A stretch of 64,000 bases of DNA from JACPRL01 sp035573715. GTDB taxonomy: Bacteria > Acidobacteriota > Terriglobia > Acidiferrales > 2-02-FULL-67-57. Of the stretch, positions 44,325-53,554 are shown piece by piece (within the stretch, counting starts at the first letter, position 1; each line of letters starts with the position of its first letter). The stretch covers positions 1-64,000 of the forward strand of contig DATLZZ010000015.1 of the NCBI GenBank assembly GCA_035573715.1, given 5' to 3'. The translations under genes and the position numbers were made by a program. Below the pieces are notes generated by a model that saw only the letters and a program-made list of their open reading frames with translations, was not told where the DNA came from and made no database searches.

Positions 44325-44350
44325 AAGGGCCGCGGGTGGCCGCGGCCCTT
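44325..44350 (-). terminator. Rho-independent-type terminator
   Basis: AAGGGCCGCG (44325-44334) and CGCGGCCCTT (44341-44350) form a 10-bp stem with a 6-base loop. On the minus strand it is followed by TTCCTTTTG. It lies 24 bases after the stop of the minus-strand secreted protein gene and may also stop the convergent lipid kinase transcript. Confidence 0.75.
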
Positions 44351-44373
44351 CGAGAGAGGAACGCTCGCCAGGG

Positions 44374-45000
44374 CTACTTCATCTTGACTTCAAACTTGAT
44401 CGGCATATGGACCGTGCCGTAGGTCGTCTGCCGGTTGCGGCGGATGACGTTGAGCTCGCATTCGTCGCTGGCGGTAAAGCCCGGGTCGCCGCCGATGTCG
44501 AGCGGATCGGAGGTGACCAGCCAGGTGTCCTCGGAAATCCGCTTCACGGCCAGCTGGGGATAGTCGAGCTCGTAGGTCTTCAGCCCCACATAGAACTCCA
44601 AGTCGGACTGCACCTGGGCGGTGGTGCCGATACCCATGTCGCGGTAGCGGCCGAAGTAATTGATGCCGAACAGGTCCGACGACGCCAGGAAGTCGGCCGG
44701 CAGGCCGGAAAGCTTGAGCGCCGGGTCGTTGGGGTCGAACTTGAAGCGCAACCGGCGCGGCGTGTCGTAGGTGACCACGTCGACGTCCTTGCCGGCCACG
44801 CCGAAGTAGACCTGAAGGCCGTCGACGCCGTGCTCGTAAATGTTGTTGCCGTCGTCAAAAACCCCGAAGCCGGTCGACGACGCCGTCATCCAGGTAGCGC
44901 GCAGCGGCACCAGGCCGCCTTTGGCCGAGGTCGAGCCCGCGGCCAGCAGCGCCATCCCCACGAGAACCAGAACAGCAAGAACTGTAGTCTTGCGAATCAT
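44374..45000 (-). CDS. Secreted protein of unknown function
   Basis: 208 residues with a clear signal peptide (MIRKTTVLAVLVLVGMALLAA, cut near STSA). The mature protein is beta-rich with VFDDGNNIYEHGVDGLQVYF and TSDPLDIGGDPGFTASDECEL. AAGGAGA lies about 10 bases before the ATG. It is a single-gene unit with its own terminator. No family is recognised; it may be a periplasmic or outer-surface protein. Confidence 0.75.
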   Translation of the reverse strand: MIRKTTVLAVLVLVGMALLAAGSTSAKGGLVPLRATWMTASSTGFGVFDDGNNIYEHGVDGLQVYFGVAGKDVDVVTYDTPRRLRFKFDPNDPALKLSGLPADFLASSDLFGINYFGRYRDMGIGTTAQVQSDLEFYVGLKTYELDYPQLAVKRISEDTWLVTSDPLDIGGDPGFTASDECELNVIRRNRQTTYGTVHMPIKFEVKMK

Positions 45001-45195
45001 CGGCTAATGTCTCCTTCGGCCCCTCGGTAGCCCGTAGGCTCCGACCTGACCCCCAACTACATGGGCAGAATACTCGATGCGCTGCGGGTGCGCAATAGTG
45101 AGACCGTCACCAAGACAGTCGGGGGCTGCCCTCCTAGTACCGGACGGCACATTAGTACCACCACCTTCGTGCAACCGGTGGAAAACCAGAGGGTT

Positions 45196-46227
45196 TTAGC
45201 GGGCCGAGGCCGTCGCGGCGCGCTGGCGCGGCGCGAGAACGTCGCTCCAGAAGGCGGGGTCCTCCTGTCCCAGTCGCCAGGCGGAAAAGCCGCGCAGGTT
45301 GTGCTTCCGCACCAGCGCCAATCGCTCGCCCAGGTCTTCCGCGTCATTGAACCACACCTGGTTGCGCCCTTCGCCGTTCTGATAGACGAAATTCTTTTCG
45401 CGGTGCACCGGGTCGGTTTCGACGCGCGCCTGCCACTGCTCGGCCAGGGCGCGCGCCTGGAGGTAGGAGCCTTCGCTCACCGCGTGGCCGTTCCAGCGCC
45501 GGAAGTAGAACGGCAAACCGAGCAGAAGTTTGTGGCGGGGCACCTCCTCGAGCAGGCGCTGAACGCAGGCCTCCATCCACGGCAGGCTGGCGATGGGCCC
45601 GGGGTCGCGAAGCTGAATGTGGAGGTCGTAACTCATCAGGGCGATGTAGTCGGTGTGGCGGGCCAGCTTGCGGTAGTCGAAGGCGCGCGCCCCGCCGGCG
45701 AGCACCCAGGACGCCGACTTGCCCCGGGTCAGCGGCGCGTGCACGGCAATGCCGAGCTTCCGTCCGCGCCGCTTCAGTTCCTTCGAGAAGCGCTCCACGA
45801 ACGCCGAGAGCCGCTTGCGGTCTTTCACCGCCACCTGCTCGAAATCCAGCTCGTAGCCCGCGAAGCGCTGCTCGGCGGCCAGCGCCAGCAACCGCTCGAT
45901 GACCTTCTTCTGCTTGCGCTTGTCGTGCAGGAGGGCGCGGCTGATGGCCGGATCGAAGTCTTTGTTCACCACCAGCGGCATCAGCGCAATTTCGCACTCG
46001 TGGGCCCACTTTACCACCACCGGGTCGAGCTCCGAGTGCACGGCGCCCTCGGCGTCGACTGCGAACCAGTTGGGCGAGAGCAAATCAATCTGGTTGGAAT
46101 TTTTTTGCAGGGAACGCCAGCTCGAGGGGTCGTTGACGTAATAGAAGTGGGTGAGGAACTCGCGCTCCTGCGCCCGCAGCCCGGGGGCCGCCCACGCCGC
46201 CAGCAGGCACACCCCCACGCCCAGCAT
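45196..46227 (-). CDS. Glycoside hydrolase family 18-like protein
   Basis: 343 residues with a signal peptide (MLGVGVCLLAAWAAPGLRAQ). The TIM-barrel strand 4 motif FAGYELDFEQV corresponds to the DxxDxDxE catalytic motif of GH18, keeping the last Asp and Glu. TDYIALMSYDLH matches the MxYD strand-6 motif, and HKLLLGLPFYFRRW and GFSAWRLGQED match later strands. The weaker motif suggests activity on a glycan other than chitin, or simple binding. The ATG at 46225-46227 has GGAGGG upstream. Confidence 0.82.
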   Translation of the reverse strand: MLGVGVCLLAAWAAPGLRAQEREFLTHFYYVNDPSSWRSLQKNSNQIDLLSPNWFAVDAEGAVHSELDPVVVKWAHECEIALMPLVVNKDFDPAISRALLHDKRKQKKVIERLLALAAEQRFAGYELDFEQVAVKDRKRLSAFVERFSKELKRRGRKLGIAVHAPLTRGKSASWVLAGGARAFDYRKLARHTDYIALMSYDLHIQLRDPGPIASLPWMEACVQRLLEEVPRHKLLLGLPFYFRRWNGHAVSEGSYLQARALAEQWQARVETDPVHREKNFVYQNGEGRNQVWFNDAEDLGERLALVRKHNLRGFSAWRLGQEDPAFWSDVLAPRQRAATASAR

Positions 46228-46332
46228 CCGGCAGAGCCCTCCACCGGGTCTTGTCCTCAGCGCTGCGGAGCCCGAAGACAATTCGGTTCTGCCTCCGAAC
46301 GACGGCTCTCCCCACCTTCGTCCGGGCCGTGC

Positions 46333-46362
46333 TTGACAGGCTTGGGAAGGCGTGAGTATAAG
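46333..46362 (+). promoter_or_regulatory. Promoter of the 503-residue membrane-anchored protein
   Basis: TTGACA (46333-46338), an 18-base spacer and TATAAG (46357-46362), with expected transcription start near 46369 and GAGGGTGA just before the ATG at 46406. Confidence 0.6.
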
Positions 46363-46405
46363 GCAGCGTTGCCCACAAGCAAGTCTTTTTTCGTCGCGAG
46401 GGTGA

Positions 46406-47917
46406 ATGAAACGGGGAGTGGCGCTGTTTGTCCTGGGAGTGCTGCTCGGGCTGCTGGCCGGCGCCGGCGGAACCTACTACGCCTTGACCTCGGGCCGAAT
46501 GGCACTCCCGGTGCCCGGGCGCGTGCCCGCCGAATCCCCCTCGGTCTGCTACTCCTGTTTGTGGGACGGCTACGACCCGGCGCTGCGCACCCAGGTGGTC
46601 GAGTTCTACCGGCAGTACACGTCCCCGGATCCCTTTCTTCAGGCCGACGCCCGCTACATTCTCTGGCGCGCCACCGGCACTCCGAGCTGTGACTCGCGCA
46701 ACCTCTACCGCCAAGCCGCTGACAGCGGCGACCCGTACCGTTCGATGCAGGCCTGGGCGGTCTACGGCTTCAGCGGCCCCGAGTGCGGCTGGGACGGCTC
46801 GGGCGACTTGAACCGCGCCGCTGACGCCGCGGAAAAAGCCGGCCTGGCGTCCACCGCGCGCCAGTTGCGCGCCGCCAGCCGCAATCGTCTGAACCCGGAA
46901 CTCACCCGCACGGAAATCCAATCCTCGCTCACCGCCCTGGCCACGGCCGAGACGATGATTCTCGGCGCGACCACGATTGAAGTTCCTCCGGCCGCGCGGG
47001 TCGGCACGCAGGTGCATCGCGTGGCGCGCGACTGGATCAGCTTTCAGATGCGCTGGGACCTGACCAGCAGGCCGCTGCCCGCGGCGGCGCTGGTGGATTA
47101 CCACGAAGGCAAGCTGGTGAAAAACATCCTGGCGCTCTCGGCCGTCGAAGTCTACCCGCTGGCCGGGGCGCTGGTGGCGCGCCGGGGCGACACCTGGTAT
47201 GCCGCCGATGAGACCGGCGTGTTCCGTTTTGCGGTGGTGGGCGACAAGCTGCAATACCCCACCACCCACGTCAGCGGCTCCGCGGCGTGGATTGTGGACA
47301 CCTTCGGGCTCGCGTCGGTGGCGGCGCAGGGGGTGGAGCGCAAGATGCAGGTCGTCATCGGCAGCATGGACACGGAAAGCGACGCCCTGGCGGCTTTTTA
47401 TCTGGCGAGCCGCGGGGTCTCGGTCGTTTTTCCCAGCGACCGCTTCCAGGACATGCTGCTGGGCTATGAAGGGGCCGGCGTGCTGCTGGGCACGGCGCCG
47501 GTGAAGCGCGTCGGCGACAACACGGTCATCGGCGGCCAGCCCATCCCGTTTTCGCGCCGGGAAAAAATCATCGTCGAAGACGCCGACGCCGACTCTGCCG
47601 CCGCCGCCTACGATGCCCCGGCGCGCTACTTCCGTCGCCTGGGCGCGCAGGTGTCGCTCAACCTCGAGTACGTGCCGGTGCAGGAGACCAACCAGATCGA
47701 GCGCGTGCTGGGACGCGCCAACCAAATCCGCGCCACCGCGGTGGCGGTGCGGGTCGAAACCAACTACGAGTTCGACCGGCTGCGCGAGTGGCTCAAGCAG
47801 TCGCCCGATCGCCGCGCCATCCTCTTCAACTGCGGCCTCTACCCGCACGCCCAGGCGCTTTTCACTGAGTTTCCCAAACAGGTGACCTTCGGCGACCTGC
47901 GCCCCCGCTTCGAATAG
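46406..47917 (+). CDS. Membrane-anchored periplasmic protein of unknown function
   Basis: 503 residues. One N-terminal helix (about 5-27, ALFVLGVLLGLLAGAGGTYY) anchors a large periplasmic part. Early cysteines (CYSCLWDG, PSCDSR, PECGWDG) may form disulfides. Short helical repeats (about 70-160) resemble a TPR-like domain, and the C-terminal half has regular alpha/beta segments (MQVVIGSMDTESDALAAFYL, RAILFNCGLYPHAQALF). It has its own strong promoter and is divergent from the GH18 gene. No family is recognised. Confidence 0.72.
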   Translation: MKRGVALFVLGVLLGLLAGAGGTYYALTSGRMALPVPGRVPAESPSVCYSCLWDGYDPALRTQVVEFYRQYTSPDPFLQADARYILWRATGTPSCDSRNLYRQAADSGDPYRSMQAWAVYGFSGPECGWDGSGDLNRAADAAEKAGLASTARQLRAASRNRLNPELTRTEIQSSLTALATAETMILGATTIEVPPAARVGTQVHRVARDWISFQMRWDLTSRPLPAAALVDYHEGKLVKNILALSAVEVYPLAGALVARRGDTWYAADETGVFRFAVVGDKLQYPTTHVSGSAAWIVDTFGLASVAAQGVERKMQVVIGSMDTESDALAAFYLASRGVSVVFPSDRFQDMLLGYEGAGVLLGTAPVKRVGDNTVIGGQPIPFSRREKIIVEDADADSAAAAYDAPARYFRRLGAQVSLNLEYVPVQETNQIERVLGRANQIRATAVAVRVETNYEFDRLREWLKQSPDRRAILFNCGLYPHAQALFTEFPKQVTFGDLRPRFE

Positions 47918-48189
47918 GCGGTTTATCGGTTGATTGGTTTATCGGTTTATTGGGGCCTGGCAACCGGGCCGCCCTGTCCCCTCACCCCAGGGGCGAAATG
48001 CGTGCACAACGCGTTGCAACGCATGCCCGGGCCATCCGGCAAACGGTCTCCACCGCCGAAAATGAGGCTCCGCTCACCGAATGCTTGATTTTTGTGCCGG
48101 TGTGCGTAGAATCGGACTACATGCGGGCGAGTTCAGCCCCAAGCTCCGCCGCCCCTTCGGCAAACGGAGCGTGGGCGGCGAGGCGACGC

Positions 48190-49974
48190 ATGAGGTTTAA
48201 AGAACCGCCCGGAGCGATGACTCTCGCTGCGGCGGTTGTTTATCTCCTCGCCTGCGCGACGCAACCACCACCAGCGGTTCCCCCGGAAGTGAAGTTGCAG
48301 GCCAGCAGGAACGAGCCAGAGAGCGACCCTCCGGCGACAGCTTCCGAAACAATCCAAGCGTGCCCTGTGTACACAGGCGTCTCCGACGATGCGGTCATGT
48401 CGGCAGAGGAGGCGGGAATCGAAGAGGAGTGGAGACAATACATTCCGTTCGAGCAGTTCGACTTTAACGGGAGCGTGGATGAGGCGTTCACCGGGGCAAC
48501 GGATAGTGCGGACAATATCTATGTTTGCGGGACACGACGAACCACCGAAAGCTCTTCTGAACCTGTGGGAGTATGCACGAGCCTAACGCCGGCAGGTGAT
48601 GAGCGCTGGCGCAGGACCTTAGGGTCAGCCCCGTCCCAGATTCTGGCCATGGCACGCGTGCCGGGCGAAGACACCTTCTTCCTGACCGGAGTCTGGGGCC
48701 CGCTTTCCGACCCATCGCTGCAATCGGTGTTGGTGATGAAGATCAACGCCAACGGCCAGACTCTATTTGACCCCTCGGTCAACTCGTTTCAGTTGGGCGG
48801 GAAGAGGAGCGAGGGGCGGGCGATCGCCGTGAAAGGCGGACAGGTTCTAATCGCGGTAAACACCGACGATCTCGTCTGTGATCCGGATAAGTGCACTCCT
48901 GACAGGGTGGTGATTCTCGACCTTCAAGCGAACAGGCTTACAGACTTTCCTGTGGGCAATCTCCCGTCCCGAGTGGGGGACACCAGCTCTGTTTCCGGAC
49001 TGGCGGTGGGGTTGAATTACCTCTGGGTTACTGGGACCACGATTTTCAATGATGGGCGCCGGGGTTACTACAGGCAGAAGTTCGACCTCGGGGGCGCGTT
49101 GCAGCACTTCTCCGTCGGGGACAGGGTATTTTCAACTCGCGTTGCACTCGATGAATCCGAGGGGACTTTTCTGGCTGGAACATTTCAAGCTGATCTAGCC
49201 AACCCAGCCACGCGCTACTTCGAAGTGCAGTGGGACTGTCCTGACGGGTTCCTGAGGTGGGCTCGGGTTTGGGATGGCGGATACGTAAACCGCAATCCTA
49301 CTACACTAGTTCACGCTCTTGCTCTCCACCCTCAAGGCGGAGCGGTAGTGGTCGGGCAGCTCACCGAGCCTCCGCTCGGACCCAGTTGTTCTATCAACCC
49401 CAAGCGGCTGGATTTCGGCTTGTGGGCGGTCGACGCCAGCGGCCGCGACCGCTGGAAGGTTCGAATGGACCTCGGCGACAGGCTTCGTGGCAGCAGCGCG
49501 GTGGACATTCCGCGCGCTGTGTTCTTCGACAGCCAGGGGCGGATGATAATTGCTGGTGCCGGAGTCTACTTCCCCACCGACCCGCAGGTAATCGTAAAGT
49601 TGAAGGTGCCTATCGGCGACGCCACGCCGCCCCCGGCATGCCCTACCCCCGACCCATCCATCCGGGTGAATGGCATCCAGGACGTGTGCACAGGGACGAC
49701 ACCAGGTTTCCTGGTGAGTTGGTTCGTTGAAGGGATAGGCTCGGCGGTCGAGATGCGGTTACTTCGGTTCGACTCTGGAGCGACCGAGCCGGTGATAGTC
49801 CACACGATTGCCAATCCCAAGCTGGATGTATTCGGCAGTTCGTTCCAGCATCTGGATTCAACCGTCATCGGCGGGCAGGTCTACGAGTATCAGGTTCAGA
49901 TTTTTCTCAACTACCAGTACAGCAGCGTGCTGTCCAACAAGCTGGGCCGCACCGCGCCCAACTGCGGCGGCTAA
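48190..49974 (+). CDS. Putative lipoprotein with beta-propeller-like repeats
   Basis: 594 residues. The N-terminus AMTLAAAVVYLLACATQ has a lipobox (LLAC), so it is probably a lipoprotein. The body contains repeated strands such as DNIYVCGTRRTTESS, DTFFLTGVWGPL and LWVTGTTIFNDGRRG, reminiscent of NHL or delta-60 type propellers, and a C-terminal Fibronectin-like segment with VSWFVEGIGSAVEMRLLRFD. The ATG at 48190 is chosen to place the signal peptide near the start; an ATG at 48121 is possible. The frame opens further upstream without content. Function unknown. Confidence 0.68.
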   Translation: MRFKEPPGAMTLAAAVVYLLACATQPPPAVPPEVKLQASRNEPESDPPATASETIQACPVYTGVSDDAVMSAEEAGIEEEWRQYIPFEQFDFNGSVDEAFTGATDSADNIYVCGTRRTTESSSEPVGVCTSLTPAGDERWRRTLGSAPSQILAMARVPGEDTFFLTGVWGPLSDPSLQSVLVMKINANGQTLFDPSVNSFQLGGKRSEGRAIAVKGGQVLIAVNTDDLVCDPDKCTPDRVVILDLQANRLTDFPVGNLPSRVGDTSSVSGLAVGLNYLWVTGTTIFNDGRRGYYRQKFDLGGALQHFSVGDRVFSTRVALDESEGTFLAGTFQADLANPATRYFEVQWDCPDGFLRWARVWDGGYVNRNPTTLVHALALHPQGGAVVVGQLTEPPLGPSCSINPKRLDFGLWAVDASGRDRWKVRMDLGDRLRGSSAVDIPRAVFFDSQGRMIIAGAGVYFPTDPQVIVKLKVPIGDATPPPACPTPDPSIRVNGIQDVCTGTTPGFLVSWFVEGIGSAVEMRLLRFDSGATEPVIVHTIANPKLDVFGSSFQHLDSTVIGGQVYEYQVQIFLNYQYSSVLSNKLGRTAPNCGG

Positions 49975-50010
49975 GTCACAGCGCCACGCCTGGGTGCTTC
50001 TGCACCAGAC

Positions 50011-50060
50011 AGGGCGGGAGCTTGCTTGTTCTGAGCGAAGCCGAAGGGCCTCCCGTCCCT
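50011..50060. terminator. Inverted repeat between convergent genes, possible two-way terminator
   Basis: AGGGCGGGAG (50011-50020) pairs with CTCCCGTCCCT (50050-50060) with one bulge; the loop holds GTTCTGAGCGAAGCCGAAGG, a phrase that looks like a dispersed repeat. It lies in the 95-base gap between two convergent genes. T-runs are poor, so termination is a guess from position. Confidence 0.45.
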
Positions 50061-50069
50061 CGTTGATTC

Positions 50070-53000
50070 CTAGAAGTGGAAGTGCAGCAGGATGAACACT
50101 GCGTTGCTGTGGTAGGGCGCAGTGCGGGCGCCGGGGAAGAAGGCCTGGCCGGCGCCGGCGGTGTTGAAGTAGTCGTAGCCCAGGCTGAGCGTCGTCTTGG
50201 GAGTAAGCTGGAAATCCAGCCGCGTCCCGGCGGTGGCGCTGAAGCTCTGGTCGGAGCCGTGGAGAATCTGCTGCGGGCCGATGGTGCCGTGCGCGTCCCA
50301 GGCCAGCCAGTTGGTCGGCTTCCACAGCGTGCGCACCAGCGCCGCGTGCCGCTGGTAGAAGTTGGGCGTGAAGAAGCCCGGGTTGACGAAGAACTCCGGC
50401 GCCGACAGGCCGAAGGGATGGGTGTAGCCCATCACCTGGCCGACGTAGCCGGTCTCGAATTCGCCCCGCTCGCCGCGCCACAGGATGCGCGTGACCTCCA
50501 GCGTCCCGCCCAGCCCGCGCTGCCGCCAGATGCCGCCCGGAAAACCCTCGGCGGGGATGGGCGGTAGCTCGAACTCCGGACTCAGCCAGCGGTACCAGAG
50601 ACTCAAGGCCACGCGGGTGCGGTCGTCGGGCCGGTAGACCAGCACAGGCGCAATCTCGTCAAAGTGAATCGTCTGCATGATGGAGCGCGGCGTGTAGAGC
50701 GCGTACTGGCGGCTGACGCCCAGCGTCAGGTCCCACTTGCCGGCGAGGGTGAAGGTCGGTGCCGCCATGTAGATGAAGCGCGTGCGGGTCGAGGGGAACA
50801 GCGCCCCCGGCACAAAGTCGCCGTGGCGGAGCACCACCGCGCCCGCGCCCACGGTGAACCGGAACCAGTTGTTCACCCGCATGCTGCCGCCGAACATGAA
50901 TTGCGCGGCCGACTGCCGGATGCGGTCGCCCGCCGGCAGCAGCGAGCCCGGCGGAAAGTCCGTCTCGCCCAGCAGTCCCGGCGCGGGCACGAACGGATTG
51001 ATGGGCACCTGGGGCGCGAAGCGCACCCCGCTGCCGGTCACCACCGGATAGCCAAAGAACGCCGAGGGCCCGGAAGTCGGAATGAAGTCCACGGTCAGGA
51101 AGTTGCGCATCCGCGGGTGGACGTTGAAGCGGAAGTCGAGCCCGTAGCCCCAGGTGTTGAGGCGCTCGGTGTCGCGCACATAGCCCCAGCGCAGGCGGAG
51201 CTCGGGGCGCAGCCGCGAACGAATCTGGTCGCGGAGAATCTGCACGTCGGTGTTCTGGGGCTCGACGCTGGCGGCGTGGTCGAGCAGCTCCAGCGCCCTC
51301 TCCGGCCGGCCGGAAGAATCCTCGGCCGAGGCCAGCCCGACCAGCACCGTGGGGTTATTGGGCTGCTCGGCCTGCAATTCCTGGAAGAGGTTGCGCGCCT
51401 GCCCGACGCGCCCCGACCACAGCATCGTCTGCGCCCTGCCGGTGCGGGCTTCGGCGTTGTTGGGGTCGAGCCGCAGGGCGCTCTCATACGAGAACAGAGA
51501 GGCCTGCCAGCGGCCCTGATAGGCCTGCACGCGGCCTTTGCCGATCCAGGCTTCGATGTTGTCCGGGTCGCGCTTGAGAATGTTGCTGAACTCTTCCGAC
51601 GATTCGTCGTAGCGGCGCGCCCAGCCGAGCACGCGCGCCAGCTCCATCCGCGCCGCGCCGCGGTTCGGGTCTTTCTCCAGGATGCGGCGGTACTCGGCAA
51701 TGGACTCGTCGTAGAAGCGGCCCCAGCTCAGCACGCGCGCCCGCTCCTGACGGACATCGAGGTCGTCGGGATGGCGGCTGAGCCACTCCTCGTAGAGCCG
51801 GGCCGACTCGCTGAACTGCCGGTTCCAACTGTAGACGCGGGCCAGCTTCAGCCGCACGTCGTCATTGTCGGGCTTGAGGCCGAGGGCCACGTTCAACTGC
51901 TCGATGGCGGCCGGGTAGTCTTCCTTGCGCAGCAGCGCGTCGGCCAGCTCCACCCGCGCCGAAACGTTGTTCGGGTCTTTCTGCACCAGGTTGCGGAAGT
52001 ATTCTTCCGAGGCCGTGGGCGAGATTTCGCGGGCCACGCCGCGCTGCGCCTGCATGGTTTCCAGCGTGCGCGCCATCACATCGGCCTGGGGCTCGCCGGG
52101 GAAAGTGCGGCGCAGCTCGGCCAGCTCCCTTTCGGCCTCGTCCAGTTCGCCCGACCAGAGGAGGGTTTGCACCAGCCCGATGCGGGCTTCCTTGTGGTTG
52201 GGCTGCGCGGCCAGCACGAAGCGGTATTCGCGCACCGAGTCGCCGTAGCGGCGCGCCCAGCCCAGCACGCGCGCCAGCTCGACCCGGGCTTCGATGTTGG
52301 TGGCGTCCAGCGCCAGGCCTCTGCGATAGGGTTCGATGGCGTCGTCGTAGTGCCCGGCCCAGTTCAGCACCCGCGCCAGTTGCAGGTAGCCATTGGGGTT
52401 CTCCGGATGTTTGTCAATCCACGCCCGCAGCAGTTTCTCCGACTCGTCGAACTGGCGGTCCCAGCCCAGCACGCGCGCCAGCAGGAACTGCGCCTGGTCA
52501 TCGTCGGGATGCCGGGCGAGATGCGCGCGATAGGCGGCAGCGGCTTCGCCGAAGCGGCCCTGGCCTTCCGCGGCCTGGGCCTGGAAGAGCTCCGGCGTAG
52601 TCGTCGCCGGCGTCACCGGCGGCGCCTCCACGCGGGTCCCCGGCTGCATCTGCGCCAGCAGCTTCATCCCGTCCTGCACGTCGGCGTTCTTCGGGTCTTC
52701 CTTCTGCAAGGCCTCGAAAATCGGCCGGGCTTCGGCGCTGCGCCCGAGCCACAGGAGCGCATAGGCTTTCACGACGCGAGCTTCGAAGTTCTCCGGCTCG
52801 GCTGCGAGAACCTTTTCGACTTCGTTCAGGCTGGCCTGGTACTGTCCCGACCAGCTCAGCACCCGCGCCAGGCCCAGCCGGGCTTCGCTGCTCTCGGGCT
52901 GGAAGCGCAGTACGTAGTTGAACTGCTGCATCGCGCCGGAGAAATCCCGGCGGCGCGCCAGCAGGCGGCCGAACTCGTTGCGGGCTTTGAAGTCCGAGGG

Positions 53001-53549
53001 CCGGCTGTTGACGTAGGTCTGGTAGGCGTCGATAGCGTCGGCGTCCTGGTTCGCCCAGGCCAGCACGCGAGCGTACTCAAGCTGCAACTCCGGCTGCCCG
53101 GTGCGCTTTTCGACCAGCTTGCGGTAGAGGGGCACGGCCTCGGCAAACTGGCGCTGCCAACTGAGCACGCGGGCGTAGTCGTGCACGACGTCGAGGTCGT
53201 CCGGGTTGAGTTCATGGGCGAGGCGCAGGTGCTGCGCGGCTTTGGCGTAGTCCGGGTTGGCGCGGTTCATGTAGAGCCAGCCGAGCCGCTGGTTCAATTG
53301 AAAGTCGCGGGTGAAGTAGGGGTAGATGCGGGCGTAGAGAGAAAGCGCCTGGGCGAACTCGAAGCGCTCGTAGGCCAGGTCGCCCTCGGCGCGCAGCTTG
53401 CGCGCCTGCTCCTGCGTCAGCACCTGGCGCAGCGGAGCTTCCTGCTGCGGCTCGTCGTCGGGTGCGGCGAGCGCAGCTCCGGCTGGCGCCGCCAGAAGCA
53501 AGACCGCGCCGCCGATCAGGATGCTCTTGCCTAGGGTTCGGGCCCGCAT
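50070..53549 (-). CDS. TPR-rich outer-membrane beta-barrel exporter (BcsC/PgaA-like layout)
   Basis: 1159 residues. A signal peptide (KSILIGGAVLLLAAPAGAALA) is followed by about 20 TPR-like repeats (about 50-790). Many share the phrase ARVLSW or ARVLGWARRYDES, showing expansion by duplication. The last 350 residues (from RLRWGYVRDTERLNTWGYGL) alternate as amphipathic strands and end in the aromatic FILLHFHF, typical of outer-membrane barrels. The layout equals BcsC, PgaA and AlgK/AlgE: a periplasmic scaffold plus an export pore. The ATG at 53547-53549 has GGGAGGT upstream. Last gene of the four-gene operon. Confidence 0.82.
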   Translation of the reverse strand: MRARTLGKSILIGGAVLLLAAPAGAALAAPDDEPQQEAPLRQVLTQEQARKLRAEGDLAYERFEFAQALSLYARIYPYFTRDFQLNQRLGWLYMNRANPDYAKAAQHLRLAHELNPDDLDVVHDYARVLSWQRQFAEAVPLYRKLVEKRTGQPELQLEYARVLAWANQDADAIDAYQTYVNSRPSDFKARNEFGRLLARRRDFSGAMQQFNYVLRFQPESSEARLGLARVLSWSGQYQASLNEVEKVLAAEPENFEARVVKAYALLWLGRSAEARPIFEALQKEDPKNADVQDGMKLLAQMQPGTRVEAPPVTPATTTPELFQAQAAEGQGRFGEAAAAYRAHLARHPDDDQAQFLLARVLGWDRQFDESEKLLRAWIDKHPENPNGYLQLARVLNWAGHYDDAIEPYRRGLALDATNIEARVELARVLGWARRYGDSVREYRFVLAAQPNHKEARIGLVQTLLWSGELDEAERELAELRRTFPGEPQADVMARTLETMQAQRGVAREISPTASEEYFRNLVQKDPNNVSARVELADALLRKEDYPAAIEQLNVALGLKPDNDDVRLKLARVYSWNRQFSESARLYEEWLSRHPDDLDVRQERARVLSWGRFYDESIAEYRRILEKDPNRGAARMELARVLGWARRYDESSEEFSNILKRDPDNIEAWIGKGRVQAYQGRWQASLFSYESALRLDPNNAEARTGRAQTMLWSGRVGQARNLFQELQAEQPNNPTVLVGLASAEDSSGRPERALELLDHAASVEPQNTDVQILRDQIRSRLRPELRLRWGYVRDTERLNTWGYGLDFRFNVHPRMRNFLTVDFIPTSGPSAFFGYPVVTGSGVRFAPQVPINPFVPAPGLLGETDFPPGSLLPAGDRIRQSAAQFMFGGSMRVNNWFRFTVGAGAVVLRHGDFVPGALFPSTRTRFIYMAAPTFTLAGKWDLTLGVSRQYALYTPRSIMQTIHFDEIAPVLVYRPDDRTRVALSLWYRWLSPEFELPPIPAEGFPGGIWRQRGLGGTLEVTRILWRGERGEFETGYVGQVMGYTHPFGLSAPEFFVNPGFFTPNFYQRHAALVRTLWKPTNWLAWDAHGTIGPQQILHGSDQSFSATAGTRLDFQLTPKTTLSLGYDYFNTAGAGQAFFPGARTAPYHSNAVFILLHFHF

Positions 53550-53554
53550 CGGAG

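Noticed and set aside
47923..47965. GGTTTATCGGTT-type short repeats before the lipoprotein gene
   Set aside because: Three imperfect copies of a short phrase; no sign of function or wider distribution in the window.
50664..53534. Long open frame antisense to the TPR barrel gene
   Set aside because: Repetitive shadow of TPR codons; no signal, domain or start site.
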